A DNA stretch of 64,000 nucleotides from Pseudomonadota bacterium (GTDB taxonomy: Bacteria; Campylobacterota; Campylobacteria; Campylobacterales; Sulfurospirillaceae), in assembly GCA_017860615.1 (NCBI GenBank), contig JAGDMU010000006.1:186001-250000 (forward strand). Reading direction: 5' to 3'. Position 1 is the stretch's first letter, and each line of letters opens with the position of its first letter. Below the pieces are notes generated by a model. The model saw only the letters and a program-made list of their open reading frames with translations. It ran no database searches and was not told where the DNA came from. The translations under genes and the position numbers were made by a program. Of the stretch, positions 8,799-18,117 are shown one piece after another.

Positions 8799-11354
8799 CT
8801 AGACTTCCTCTTCTTTTGGAGGCAAAGGTGCAAAATAGCCAATCAACAACATGAGCACTCCAACAACGATAAAAGAAATAATTCTCTCGATAGTACCACT
8901 ACGGGAAAGTTCGACCACAAAAAGTTTGAGCACTACAATACCTAAGAGTCCTGCTCCTACTAGCCAAAGCTCTCTTTGATGACGTATTTTGGCACCAATG
9001 ATGGTTATCATCGCAAGAAGGCTCCACAAAATGGAGAGTGCTGATTGAAACAATATGCTATGAGAAAGTGCAAATACAGTATAGTCAATGTGCACATAAG
9101 CATGTACACTCCTTGCTAGTATAACAGTAAGTAAGACAAATAGCATCAGTGCTCCAACGCTATAACGTACTTGAGTATTTTGCCATGGTTGTGTTTTACT
9201 CCATTGATCTAACAAAACTAGTCCTGCTATTTGCATCGTATCCAACGGATTGAAAAAAGGAATATACGTAAAGGGGCTAGGATCGCCACTAAGTTTTAAA
9301 GCATACGTTTCCCAAAGAAAGGTTATAACTAATAAGCCACCGACACCCATACTTTGATAGCTTTGTTGATACACCTTAAGCCATGCAGGAAAAACGTTTT
9401 TAACTTTTAGGATCAATAGTGCCAGCAACTGTACAGGTACGATAAAGCTAGCATACTGCCATGTCATATTTGGCGTAATTAGCGAGACTGTATATGAAAA
9501 TTCGCTCGCACCGATCAATGCAATAAGCCATAAACCACCTACATGTAAGAAGGTTTGTTCACGCCATTTTGTGTCAAAAAGATAAAGAAGATAATAATGT
9601 ACTGCGAAGAAGAGGATAAGCGCACCACCTCCAATCCCCTCAAACGGATGCGTGTAAAAATAGTGTTTTAACAAACTAAACATCAACATCATTCCAAGAG
9701 GCAAGTAAAATTCTAAAGCCAAAGCCAGTGTATGCCAATTGAAACGCCAAGCAATCATTGCAAAGCAAAACGCACTTAAAGCTGTATAGATCAACAAAAT
9801 ATTGCCTAGAGGAATGAAGCTGAAACGTTCTGCTTCGACAAAACCTGCATAAAACCAAAGTGCAAGGGCGGTGCATAAAAAGAAAAGAGAATTGTTTTTA
9901 TCATATTTTGAGAGTTTTTCTGCCTCCATATAAAGCAAATAAGAGCTCAGCAAATGAGCACTCATGATGATAAAGAAACCTAGAAAACCGCTGTTTAAAA
10001 ATGGTGTTTTGGCGTCAAAACTCAGTGAAGAGAACAGATACCAACCTGTTGCTATAATCTGCAACGCTTGAGCAAAGAGTTGGGCATAACGTTGTTCTTG
10101 TCTGAGCGAAACCCAAAGCACACCTGCACCTTCGATAGCCCACAACGTCGCACTTACTTCATCACTAAACGTGTACGCAATAGCTATGGTATAAAAGACT
10201 ACTCCTAGCGCTAAAAAAGCCTCTTTGAGAAGTTTCATGTGTGCATACCGAGTAAAGATTTTGTAAAGGATCAGATACAAAGAGCCCAGTGCAAAAGCAC
10301 TCCAAGCCAAAGCATAAGGGATGCGATGCACTAAAGAAGCTTGCAGTGAAAAAGCGATAATGGGTAAACCAAAAACGATGGTTGCATCGATAATACGACG
10401 CGAAGCGAAGCTCTGTTTTTGTGTAAATAGAATAGAAATAACCAAATAAAATAAAAAGAAAAGAATGAGAAAAGGCTCCGTACTCCAAAGGAATTCGCTT
10501 CGATAACGTAGCACACCCCAAGCGGTTGCTATTACAAAAGTAAAGACAAATCCACTCAGATTTAAGACTCTCCAAGAGCGATACCATGCGATCCCTACAA
10601 TACCAAGATTGAGAAGTGCATAGTAGCTAAAAAGGACCACATGCGAACCTGAGCCATCGGAAGTTAAAATTGGTGTTAAAAATCCGCCAGAAATTGCAAA
10701 TAAAGCCAGCGGCAAAGCATTTTGAATGATGGCAAGTATCGACGTAGCGATGACAAGGGTCAGTAGCATCAAAAAAGCAAGGGATAGTGGAATAAGACCG
10801 TAAATTTTGGCTGCGCCAAAAACAACAAGATACAAAATAGCAACCCCAATGCCTTGCAAAATAAGCCCATAATACCCTTCACGTTTTCGTAACCACCATC
10901 CAATGCCACTAATCACTAAAGCGCTCAAAGCTACACCAAAAAGACGCACTTCAATACTAATGGTACTGTGTGCCGCCATGTATTTCACTAAAAAGGCTAA
11001 GCCAAAAAAGAGTATAACCCCACCAATACGCACAACGATATTGCCACTCGTAAAGTAATTCTGGATGAAAAGGATAAATTTAGATGGCTCTTGTTTGTCA
11101 AAAATAAATTCTTTTTCAGATTCTGGGAGTACCTTATGAGAAACTGACTTAACAGGATCAATAGGTATTTTTTGAACCAATGTGTCATAGTGAACAGGAA
11201 GTTCTGAAATAGTACTCTCTTTTATATCTGGTTCAACTGGAGATTGCGATACGTACTTACGTTTAAGCTCATTGAGCTCTTTTTGTAAAAGATTAATTTT
11301 ATTATGAAGCACATAAATAAAAGCGAAGATAACAAGAAATAGTGCAGCTTGCAT
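8799..11354 (-). CDS. DUF2339 family multi-spanning membrane protein
   Basis: The start at 11354 (MQAALFLVIFAF) is preferred: AAAGGATG sits upstream and the protein opens with a membrane helix, while the frame's 19 extra codons lack a ribosome site. At 851 residues, the order is one N-terminal helix, a charged coiled-coil-like linker (KINLLQKELNELKRKY) of about 100 residues, then some twenty or more hydrophobic segments to the end, with an acidic tail PPKEEEV. This layout is typical of the DUF2339 predicted membrane proteins, whose function is unknown. It lies downstream of the sirtuin on the same strand but is separated by about 350 bp, so it probably has its own promoter. A sirtuin remnant follows its stop. 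Confidence 0.85.
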   Translation of the reverse strand: MQAALFLVIFAFIYVLHNKINLLQKELNELKRKYVSQSPVEPDIKESTISELPVHYDTLVQKIPIDPVKSVSHKVLPESEKEFIFDKQEPSKFILFIQNYFTSGNIVVRIGGVILFFGLAFLVKYMAAHSTISIEVRLFGVALSALVISGIGWWLRKREGYYGLILQGIGVAILYLVVFGAAKIYGLIPLSLAFLMLLTLVIATSILAIIQNALPLALFAISGGFLTPILTSDGSGSHVVLFSYYALLNLGIVGIAWYRSWRVLNLSGFVFTFVIATAWGVLRYRSEFLWSTEPFLILFFLFYLVISILFTQKQSFASRRIIDATIVFGLPIIAFSLQASLVHRIPYALAWSAFALGSLYLILYKIFTRYAHMKLLKEAFLALGVVFYTIAIAYTFSDEVSATLWAIEGAGVLWVSLRQEQRYAQLFAQALQIIATGWYLFSSLSFDAKTPFLNSGFLGFFIIMSAHLLSSYLLYMEAEKLSKYDKNNSLFFLCTALALWFYAGFVEAERFSFIPLGNILLIYTALSAFCFAMIAWRFNWHTLALALEFYLPLGMMLMFSLLKHYFYTHPFEGIGGGALILFFAVHYYLLYLFDTKWREQTFLHVGGLWLIALIGASEFSYTVSLITPNMTWQYASFIVPVQLLALLILKVKNVFPAWLKVYQQSYQSMGVGGLLVITFLWETYALKLSGDPSPFTYIPFFNPLDTMQIAGLVLLDQWSKTQPWQNTQVRYSVGALMLFVLLTVILARSVHAYVHIDYTVFALSHSILFQSALSILWSLLAMITIIGAKIRHQRELWLVGAGLLGIVVLKLFVVELSRSGTIERIISFIVVGVLMLLIGYFAPLPPKEEEV

Positions 11355-11701
11355 TATAAGACATCCTTTGCTAAGGTCAAAATTTTTAAATGGCACTGTA
11401 CAGGTAAGCAAATACTAAAGGCATTAAGGTATTTGTTACATTTTAGTTACAATATGCTTAAACTTTATTATAAAAATATTATCATGATAAGAAAATTTTA
11501 CATTCTGCAATCAAATACTCATTGAGTTTAGAGACAATGATGCAATCCCTACTATAATTTTTATCATAAAAACTATTTTTCAATAACTTAAAAACTTCAT
11601 TATCTGCCAAAAAGATATAAATTTTTTTGTAAAAAATGAAATAGAGCTAAACTTTGAACTTTTTTATCATCGAAAGCTTTACATAGAGCGTTTTTAAAAT
11701 A
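11355..11701. other. AT-rich intergenic region upstream of DUF2339
   Basis: About 350 bp with no convincing gene on either strand. It contains an inverted repeat (CAAATAC near 11408 with GTATTTG near 11430) and long A/T runs. It probably holds the DUF2339 promoter on the minus strand, though I cannot point to a single clear -10. I found no strong terminator after the sirtuin stop. Confidence 0.4.
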
Positions 11702-12397
11702 TTACTGTTGTAAAAACCTCTCTACATCCCCAACGATTTCATCTATCGCCTCAGTAGCTTTTTTATAAAGCACTTTGCTATAAACCCGTTCATTAATGGC
11801 ATCACTTCGTTCTAAATTATTGAGAATGGAGACTTTGACATGACGTGCGAAATGATCCATAGCGATGACATTGCCACTAGAGCCGATGATGGCTAAAAAC
11901 TCGCACTCTTGCATCGCTTCATAAAGGTGTTCGTACATGGGAGCAGCTTCGCCGAAAAAGACGATATCTGGGCGAAAGGAGCCACCGCATTTTTGACAGG
12001 TGAGGTCTCGTGCTTGCTTGGTATAACCGATAAGATGGGTTGCGCCACACTCTTCGCAACGAAGGCGTGGTAAAAAACCGTGCAAGTGCAAAATGTCTTT
12101 GCAGCCTGCTCTCTCGAAAAGATCGTCCACATTTTGGGTGATGATGGCAATGTCGTTGGGGTATTTTGCTTGAAGTTTAGCGATGGCGTAGTGCGCAGCA
12201 TTGGGCGTGACGGAGGCGAGCTGTTCACGTCTGGCATCGTAAAATGCCAAAGTATTTTCTCTGTTCCAACTCAAACACCCAGCTTGACAGATCTCTTCGA
12301 TGCGGTACTTTTCCCACAGTCCACCCGTGTCGCGAAAGGTGGAGAGTCCACTCTCCGCGCTGATGCCTGCACCTGAAAAAATAACAACCCGTGCCAT
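11702..12397 (-). CDS. cobB: NAD-dependent protein deacylase, class III sirtuin (CobB/SIRT5-like)
   Basis: Removes acyl groups from lysines using NAD. Motifs: GAGIS at 9-13 with AESGLSTFR, TQNVD at 87-91, catalytic H106 in HLHG, a four-cysteine zinc site (C114, C117, C134, C137), and FRPDIVFFGE. Y53 and R56 in AFYDARREQ form the YxxR pair that marks class III enzymes able to remove succinyl and malonyl groups, so desuccinylation is expected besides deacetylation. Its 231 residues are normal for the family. It is preceded by an alpha/beta hydrolase 12 bp upstream and metH before that, forming a likely operon. Its 3' end is echoed as a remnant at 8740-8798. Confidence 0.93.
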   Translation of the reverse strand: MARVVIFSGAGISAESGLSTFRDTGGLWEKYRIEEICQAGCLSWNRENTLAFYDARREQLASVTPNAAHYAIAKLQAKYPNDIAIITQNVDDLFERAGCKDILHLHGFLPRLRCEECGATHLIGYTKQARDLTCQKCGGSFRPDIVFFGEAAPMYEHLYEAMQECEFLAIIGSSGNVIAMDHFARHVKVSILNNLERSDAINERVYSKVLYKKATEAIDEIVGDVERFLQQ

Positions 12398-12409
12398 GGT
12401 CTTACCTCT

Positions 12410-13201
12410 TTATAGTTTTGCTAAAAAAGCCTTGATTGCCTCATTGCACTCTTCTGGGTTTTCCACCACACTCATATGTGCCGCGTTTTTGATAAGCACA
12501 AACTCTGCACCATTTATCTGCTCAGCCATGGCTTTCATCTTCACTGGTGGCGTTATACCATCGTGCTCACCGCACATGACTAAGGTTGGAATGGTGATAG
12601 ATGGGAGGAATGATGTCATGTCATTGCGTGTCAGCATCGCAAACAGACAGCCTTTCACACCGATGGAGTTAAACTTCATTGACTTAGCAATGCGTTTATT
12701 GACCACCTCTTTATGCTCTTTTTTATACGCATCGGTATAACACTTTTTAATAAAATTTTTGGAAAACGTAGGCAAACCTTGTGCGTTGATACGTCTAATG
12801 ACGTCGGAGCGTTCAAGCTTGGCGTGATTGTCATCCGCATTGGAAGCGGTGTCGCATAAAATGACCGCTGAAAATTTATCTTCCATACGCTCTAATGCAC
12901 GCAAGGCAATGTATCCGCCCATCGAAAAAGCACACAATATAGGCTTTTCACCCTCTCTGAATTCTTCAACCATCATCTCAAGATCATCGACAAATGATTC
13001 CATCGTAAACTGTCCATCGCCAACGGAAGAATCACCAAGACCTCGTATATCGTACGCCATGCAGTAGTAGTCATCACTAAGCGCGGCTATCTGCGCACTC
13101 CACATCGTATGGTCATACGGAAAACCATGTAAAAAAATGATGGGTCTATTTTTTTGATTACCTTCCAATAAGACCGCTAATCCGCCGATGGTTTTTTTCA
13201 T
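12410..13201 (-). CDS. Alpha/beta-fold hydrolase
   Basis: 263 residues with the standard hydrolase features: an oxyanion-side motif FLHGFPYDHTMW, a nucleophile elbow with S93 in CAFSMGGY, a probable acid in MCGEHDGITPP, and a catalytic His in NAAHMSVVENP. There is no signal peptide, so it is cytoplasmic. The substrate cannot be told from sequence; esterases, C-C hydrolases and the 3-oxoadipate enol-lactonase group look alike here. The start follows AAAGGA. It sits 29 bp after metH and 12 bp before the sirtuin, implying co-transcription. Confidence 0.88.
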   Translation of the reverse strand: MKKTIGGLAVLLEGNQKNRPIIFLHGFPYDHTMWSAQIAALSDDYYCMAYDIRGLGDSSVGDGQFTMESFVDDLEMMVEEFREGEKPILCAFSMGGYIALRALERMEDKFSAVILCDTASNADDNHAKLERSDVIRRINAQGLPTFSKNFIKKCYTDAYKKEHKEVVNKRIAKSMKFNSIGVKGCLFAMLTRNDMTSFLPSITIPTLVMCGEHDGITPPVKMKAMAEQINGAEFVLIKNAAHMSVVENPEECNEAIKAFLAKL

Positions 13202-13230
13202 ATTTTATCCTTTGTATAAGTCATTATACA

Positions 13231-16200
13231 TCAGACATTAAAATATAAGGCCTCCCTATGGTGCATAACGATGGCTGTGGTGCTTTGCTCAGGATGAATT
13301 TGAAATGTTTCACTGAGTTCTATGCCAAACTCTTCAGGTTTTAGAAGGTCGAAAATGACTCTTGTATCTTCCAAAGCTGGACATGCTGGGTAACCAAAAG
13401 AGTAGCGACACCCATGGTAGCGCTTCATCTGCACATCGCGTAAACTATGCCCTTCATTCTCGGCAATGCCTAAATCAAGGCGTATCTGTTTATGAACGAT
13501 CTCGGCAAGTGCTTCAGCCAGTTCGACGCTCAGTCCATGCACAAAAAAGTACTCGGTAAAATTGCCCGCATCGTAAAGTTCTTTTTCATACACCGAAAAC
13601 TTTGGTCCAGCACTCACACACGTAAGCGCTAAAACATCGTGACGATCAGGAGATATAAAATCACTTAAAGAACGATACGGATTTCTATTTTGACGTGGAA
13701 AGTCAAAGACTTTAATGGCACGCTCTTTAATGGCTTCAATGCCCTCACGATTGACCTGCGCGTCACTAAAGTAACCCTCACTCTCATCAAAAAGGTAAAG
13801 GTTGTTCTCATGCGAACGAGCTGGGTAATACCCATAAATGACCGTCGGCTCAAAAAGCCCCAGTCGCTCAATATCCGCTTTCACACGCTCAAAAGTCGGC
13901 CATAACACCGAATCGAGTTGTTTTTGCTTCTCTTCTTTGCTCTGCCCTTTTCCACTATACCCCCAACGCTGTGCGAAAAGAATTTTGTGGTTGATCCACG
14001 AAAACGCCAACTCTTTGAGATCCGTTTTAAGCACTCGTCTACCCCAAAAAGGCGGCGTTGGAATGGCAATGTCGCGGCTAGGCATTTTAAGGCTTTCAAA
14101 TGGCGGTATCTCTTTAACTTCTTTATTGGCTTTATTGACACTGTTTTCAACGACTTTTCGGTTGAACGAGGTATCATAATTCTTCGCCTCGATGCGCCCC
14201 ATTGCCTCAAGTCCCTCAAAAGCGTCTTTACAATAATAAATCGGTCCATCGTAAATCGGACGACAAAAGTCCTCAACAAAATTATCGGTAAGGGCGGCTC
14301 CACCTAAAACAACAGGGATTTTAATGCCCATTTTCTGCATCGCTTCAAGGTTTTCCTTCATGACATTGGTTGACTTCACCAAAAGTCCGCTCATACCGAT
14401 GGCATCGGCATTGTGCTCTTTCAGTGCCTCTAAAAATTGCTCTAAATCAGCCTTAATACCGATGTTGATGACTTTAAACCCGTTGTTGCTTAAGATGATG
14501 TCAACCAAGTTTTTACCGACATCATGCACATCACCTTTAACGGTTCCGATAATCAGCGTGGTGGTTGTACTCTTTTCGGTTTTTGGCAAATAGGGTTGTA
14601 AAAAGTCCACGGCGGCTTTCATCACTTCGGCAGATTGAAGCACGAATGGTAACTGCATCTTTCCACTGCCAAATAGCTCGCCAACCACTTTCATCGCGTC
14701 TATCAAAATTTCATTGACGATGAGTTCCGCAGGTAATTCATCTTTTGCCGTTGGTAAAAGGGTAAGCATACGTTCTTTATCGCCATCAATGAGCAATGTC
14801 GCGATCTTCTCTTTGGTATCCATCTCTTGATACGCCGCATCACTCTCGTCTTTGTTCTCAACAACCCCTTCAAAATGGTCGATGAATTTAAAGAGTGGGT
14901 CGCCCTCCTCTCGGTGGTTAAAGAGCAAGTCTTCACAGATTTTTTTATCGATTTCGCTGATTTTGTGCATTGGCAAAGTATTTTTAACATTGACAATCGC
15001 CATGCTAAGCCCTGCTTCGACACAATGGTGTAAAAAGACGGAATTTAGGTATTCACGTGCATGTTTTGCTAAACCAAACGAGATGTTTGAAACACCCAAC
15101 ACAAAGCCCACTTCGGGGTGCATTGCATGGAACTCACGGATGGCTTCGATGGTCTCAATCGCCGCAGTATGGTACTCAGGATCGCCACTGCCCACGGTAA
15201 AGGTCAGAAGGTCAAACACCAAGTCACCCGCATTGATGCCATGCTTCTCAGTCGCAAGTTGGAAGATACGCTCTGCAACTGCTACTTTTTGCTCTTTACT
15301 CTTTGCCATGCCCACTTCGTCGATGGTCAAACAGACCAGTGCCGCACCAAAACGCTTTGCTAAGGAACACACTTTGTCAAACTTTTCGATGCCATCTTCA
15401 AGATTCACCGAGTTGATGATGGGCTTTCCACCAATCAGTTTTAGGGAAACTTCAAGGGCTGGAACTTGTGTGGTGTCTGGCATAAGTGGCAAAACAATTT
15501 TTTGAACATAACGCCCCATAACCTCTTTGGTGTCTTTATGCTCATCACGTCCTGCAAAACCAACACTGACATCAATGCCATGCGCGCCACTGCGTACTTG
15601 TTGTTGCGCAACACTAAGCGTACCATCATAGTCCTCAGCCAATAAAAGCTCACGAAACGCTTTTGAACCTGTAGCATTGCTTCTCTCACCAATTAAAAAC
15701 GGTGCTGGGTCTTGTTTTAAAGCTCTGGTTTCAAACAATGAGGCGATGCTACGAGGCATTTCTCCTTTAGGAGCAAGGGGCTTTTTACCCTCCACTCTTT
15801 TGGAGAGTTCTAAAATATGCTGAGGCGTTGTACCACAACATCCTCCAAGAATCGCAACACCTGCAATTTCAGTGAATTTTTCTTGAAGTTCTGCAAATTC
15901 ACGAGGTCCCATCGGGTAAAACGTATAACCACCACGGTTTTGAGGAAGCCCAGCATTAGCGTGTACGCTAATCGGTTTTGACCAAACAGAACTGAGCGTC
16001 TTAACATGTTTTTCGACCTGCTCAGGTCCTGTACCACAGTTAAAACCAAGGCTTAAAATATCAAACGGTTCTAAGATAGCCGCGATGGTGGTTGCATCCG
16101 TTCCTATGAGCATCGTTCCACTCAGTTCAATGGTCACAGAAACCATAATCGGAAGTTTTACGTTTAACTCTTTTTGAGCATCACTAATCGCATGAAGTGC

Positions 16201-16701
16201 GGCTTTGATTTGCAAGGGGTCTTGCGCTGTTTCGATCAAGAAAAGATCAGCTCCACCATCAATGACACCCAAAGAAGCGATCTTATAGCCTTCATACATC
16301 TCGTCGTAACCAATATGTCCTAAAGAAGGCAATTTCGTTCCTGGGCCAAACGCAGCTGCTGTAAAACGTGGTTTTTCAGGTGTGGCAAAAGAGGCACATG
16401 CTTCCTTAACAATGCTTGCACCCGCTTTGGCGAGCTCATACGTGCGCTCGCCTATGCCGTAATCTTCCAAAACCCATGGCAATGCGCCAAAGGTATTGGT
16501 CTTGATGATGTCCGCACCTGCAAGGAGATACCCACGATGGATTTTTGAAATTTCCTCATGTGCCGTAGCGTTTAGCAGTTCATTACAGCCCTCTTTGTTT
16601 TCCCATTGCTCAGGCGTAAGGCTTAATGCTTGGATCTGCGTGCCCATAGCACCGTCGATGACTAAAATTTTTTCTTTGATAAGTTCTTGAAGTGTTGCCA
16701 A
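13231..16701 (-). CDS. metH: Cobalamin-dependent methionine synthase
   Basis: Transfers a methyl group from methyltetrahydrofolate to homocysteine via methylcobalamin. Full length, 1156 residues. Order: homocysteine-binding barrel with zinc cysteines in GFNCGTG and GGCCGTTPQH (to about 310); pterin-binding barrel (GERSNATGSKAFRE, about 340-620); helical cap; cobalamin domain with the lower-ligand motif DVHDVGKN; and the C-terminal AdoMet activation domain (YHGCRYSFGYPACP). The start is a TTG at 16699-16701 with TAGGA seven bases upstream; no better ATG is in frame. I see no cobalamin riboswitch in the short leader. It heads a probable operon with the hydrolase and sirtuin. Confidence 0.97.
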   Translation of the reverse strand: MATLQELIKEKILVIDGAMGTQIQALSLTPEQWENKEGCNELLNATAHEEISKIHRGYLLAGADIIKTNTFGALPWVLEDYGIGERTYELAKAGASIVKEACASFATPEKPRFTAAAFGPGTKLPSLGHIGYDEMYEGYKIASLGVIDGGADLFLIETAQDPLQIKAALHAISDAQKELNVKLPIMVSVTIELSGTMLIGTDATTIAAILEPFDILSLGFNCGTGPEQVEKHVKTLSSVWSKPISVHANAGLPQNRGGYTFYPMGPREFAELQEKFTEIAGVAILGGCCGTTPQHILELSKRVEGKKPLAPKGEMPRSIASLFETRALKQDPAPFLIGERSNATGSKAFRELLLAEDYDGTLSVAQQQVRSGAHGIDVSVGFAGRDEHKDTKEVMGRYVQKIVLPLMPDTTQVPALEVSLKLIGGKPIINSVNLEDGIEKFDKVCSLAKRFGAALVCLTIDEVGMAKSKEQKVAVAERIFQLATEKHGINAGDLVFDLLTFTVGSGDPEYHTAAIETIEAIREFHAMHPEVGFVLGVSNISFGLAKHAREYLNSVFLHHCVEAGLSMAIVNVKNTLPMHKISEIDKKICEDLLFNHREEGDPLFKFIDHFEGVVENKDESDAAYQEMDTKEKIATLLIDGDKERMLTLLPTAKDELPAELIVNEILIDAMKVVGELFGSGKMQLPFVLQSAEVMKAAVDFLQPYLPKTEKSTTTTLIIGTVKGDVHDVGKNLVDIILSNNGFKVINIGIKADLEQFLEALKEHNADAIGMSGLLVKSTNVMKENLEAMQKMGIKIPVVLGGAALTDNFVEDFCRPIYDGPIYYCKDAFEGLEAMGRIEAKNYDTSFNRKVVENSVNKANKEVKEIPPFESLKMPSRDIAIPTPPFWGRRVLKTDLKELAFSWINHKILFAQRWGYSGKGQSKEEKQKQLDSVLWPTFERVKADIERLGLFEPTVIYGYYPARSHENNLYLFDESEGYFSDAQVNREGIEAIKERAIKVFDFPRQNRNPYRSLSDFISPDRHDVLALTCVSAGPKFSVYEKELYDAGNFTEYFFVHGLSVELAEALAEIVHKQIRLDLGIAENEGHSLRDVQMKRYHGCRYSFGYPACPALEDTRVIFDLLKPEEFGIELSETFQIHPEQSTTAIVMHHREALYFNV

Positions 16702-16781
16702 ATGAAATTCCTAGTGTTTTATAACTTAGAATTATGGTATCAAAACTTTGGTAAGGAGAGGCTAAAAGGTTATGAGTAGTC

Positions 16782-16811
16782 CAAAGAGGCAAAAATGCCT
16801 CTTTGTTTTTT
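16782..16811 (+). terminator. Strong hairpin between livK-like gene and metH
   Basis: CAAAGAGGCA (16782-16791) pairs perfectly with TGCCTCTTTG (16796-16805) around a 4-nt loop, followed on the plus strand by T6 at 16806-16811. The U-tract suits plus-strand termination, but both flanking genes are on the minus strand. It therefore probably acts as a U-poor terminator for the livK-like gene, or stops antisense transcripts before they enter that gene. Confidence 0.6.
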
Positions 16812-16822
16812 AAATGCAGATA

Positions 16823-17941
16823 TTAGGGATTGACGGTAGATTTGTAAACGGCTTTGCCACCTTTAATCTCTTTGATAACAGCAGAACGGGTTGCATTGCC
16901 TTTATCATCAATTGAGATAAAACCTGATACTCCCTCATATTTTGAAGTTTTACGAATTTCGCTGTTGACACAAACGCTATCTTCTGGGTTGGCACAACGA
17001 TTCATCGCATCGACCATGATGTTATACGCATCTGCACCTAAGGCTGTAAATGAGTTCAACTCTCTTTTACCTGTTTTTTTCTCATACGCTTCAATAAAAT
17101 CTTTTGATTTGTTGGTTGGAGGTGCACTGTGATCAAACGCATCGGTAAACATATACCCCTCAACAGCGTCCCCTCCTAAGTCAATAAAGGTTTGATTGGC
17201 AACGCCATCCCCTGAGAAAAAGGGTTTGTTAAAGTCTGCTTGTTTGGCTTGGCGCTTAATCATAGACGCTTCCGTATGATACAGAGGCAAGAAAACAAAA
17301 TCAGCATTGAGCGCTTTGATTTGAGAGATGACTGCTTTAAAATCTTTATCGCCAGAGCTTACACGTACCTCTTTAAGCACTTTTCCACCATTTTGAGTAA
17401 ACGCTTGTGTAAAGGCTTTTGCAAGTCCTAGTGAATACACTTGCGCTTGATCGGTTATGACAACAGCTGTTTTAAGCCCTAAATCTTTAGAAGCGTAGTT
17501 CGCGACCACCGTTCCTTGGAACGAGTCTATAAAACAGACACGATTGGCATAAGCTCTATTTTCAGTGAGTTTATCGTTTGTCGCAGCAGGAGCGATCACA
17601 GGGATCTGTTTTTTCTCAGCAATAGAGATAATCTGAGCCGTGTTCGTACTGATCATTTCGCCGATAATTCCAACGACTTTATCGGAAGTAATGAGTCTGG
17701 TTGCAGCATTGGCTGATTCGACTTTATCGCCTTTGGTGTCGACTAAAACCAATTTAACGCTATCACCATTTTTAAGTTTTGGTTGAAGTGCATTGGCAAG
17801 TTCAACTCCCTCATAGGCTACTTGACCATAGCCCGCGAGTGCCCCACTCATCGGTAAAATAATACCAACATTGATCTCTTTAGCAAAAGCACTTGTTGCC
17901 ATAATAGCGGCAAGGCTTAACAGTGTCACAAAAGAACGCAT
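16823..17941 (-). CDS. Branched-chain amino acid ABC transporter substrate-binding protein (LivK-like)
   Basis: 372 residues beginning with a clear Sec signal peptide (MRSFVTLLSLAAIMATSAFA, cleavage before KEI), so the protein is periplasmic. The mature part is a type I periplasmic-binding fold: VGIILPMSGALAGYGQ, NGDSVKLVLVDTKGD, IGEMISTNTAQI, VIAPAATNDKLTENR. The family binds branched-chain or other amino acids and amides; the exact ligand is not readable. No permease or ATPase genes adjoin it, so it either works with a distant LivHMGF system or serves a receptor. AAAGGAG precedes the ATG. Confidence 0.9.
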   Translation of the reverse strand: MRSFVTLLSLAAIMATSAFAKEINVGIILPMSGALAGYGQVAYEGVELANALQPKLKNGDSVKLVLVDTKGDKVESANAATRLITSDKVVGIIGEMISTNTAQIISIAEKKQIPVIAPAATNDKLTENRAYANRVCFIDSFQGTVVANYASKDLGLKTAVVITDQAQVYSLGLAKAFTQAFTQNGGKVLKEVRVSSGDKDFKAVISQIKALNADFVFLPLYHTEASMIKRQAKQADFNKPFFSGDGVANQTFIDLGGDAVEGYMFTDAFDHSAPPTNKSKDFIEAYEKKTGKRELNSFTALGADAYNIMVDAMNRCANPEDSVCVNSEIRKTSKYEGVSGFISIDDKGNATRSAVIKEIKGGKAVYKSTVNP

Positions 17942-18090
17942 CTTTTCTCCTTTAAAAAATTCCCAAGAAAGTCTAACACAATCAAGATTACGATTGACTC
18001 AAAAAGCTCTTTTCTAAGAAGAATATTAGACATTTAAAGTGACAAAAAAAGGATGAAATCTCAAATAAACTGCTAGGAAAATGGGGTTAA

Positions 18091-18110
18091 GAAGAGGCAA
18101 ACGCCTCTTC
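18091..18110 (-). terminator. Hairpin terminator after the soluble chemoreceptor gene
   Basis: GAAGAGGC (18091-18098) pairs with GCCTCTTC (18103-18110) around a 4-nt loop, eight bases beyond the chemoreceptor stop on the minus strand. Only a short T tract follows in that direction, so termination may be moderate. Confidence 0.6.
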
Positions 18111-18117
18111 TTGAGGT

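Noticed and set aside
11412-11701. A decayed gene between the sirtuin and DUF2339
   Set aside because: No frame carries recognisable protein similarity; only AT-rich sequence and a weak inverted repeat are seen.
16702-16822. Possible cobalamin riboswitch before metH
   Set aside because: The leader is too short and holds only a simple terminator-like hairpin; no conserved B12-box is seen.
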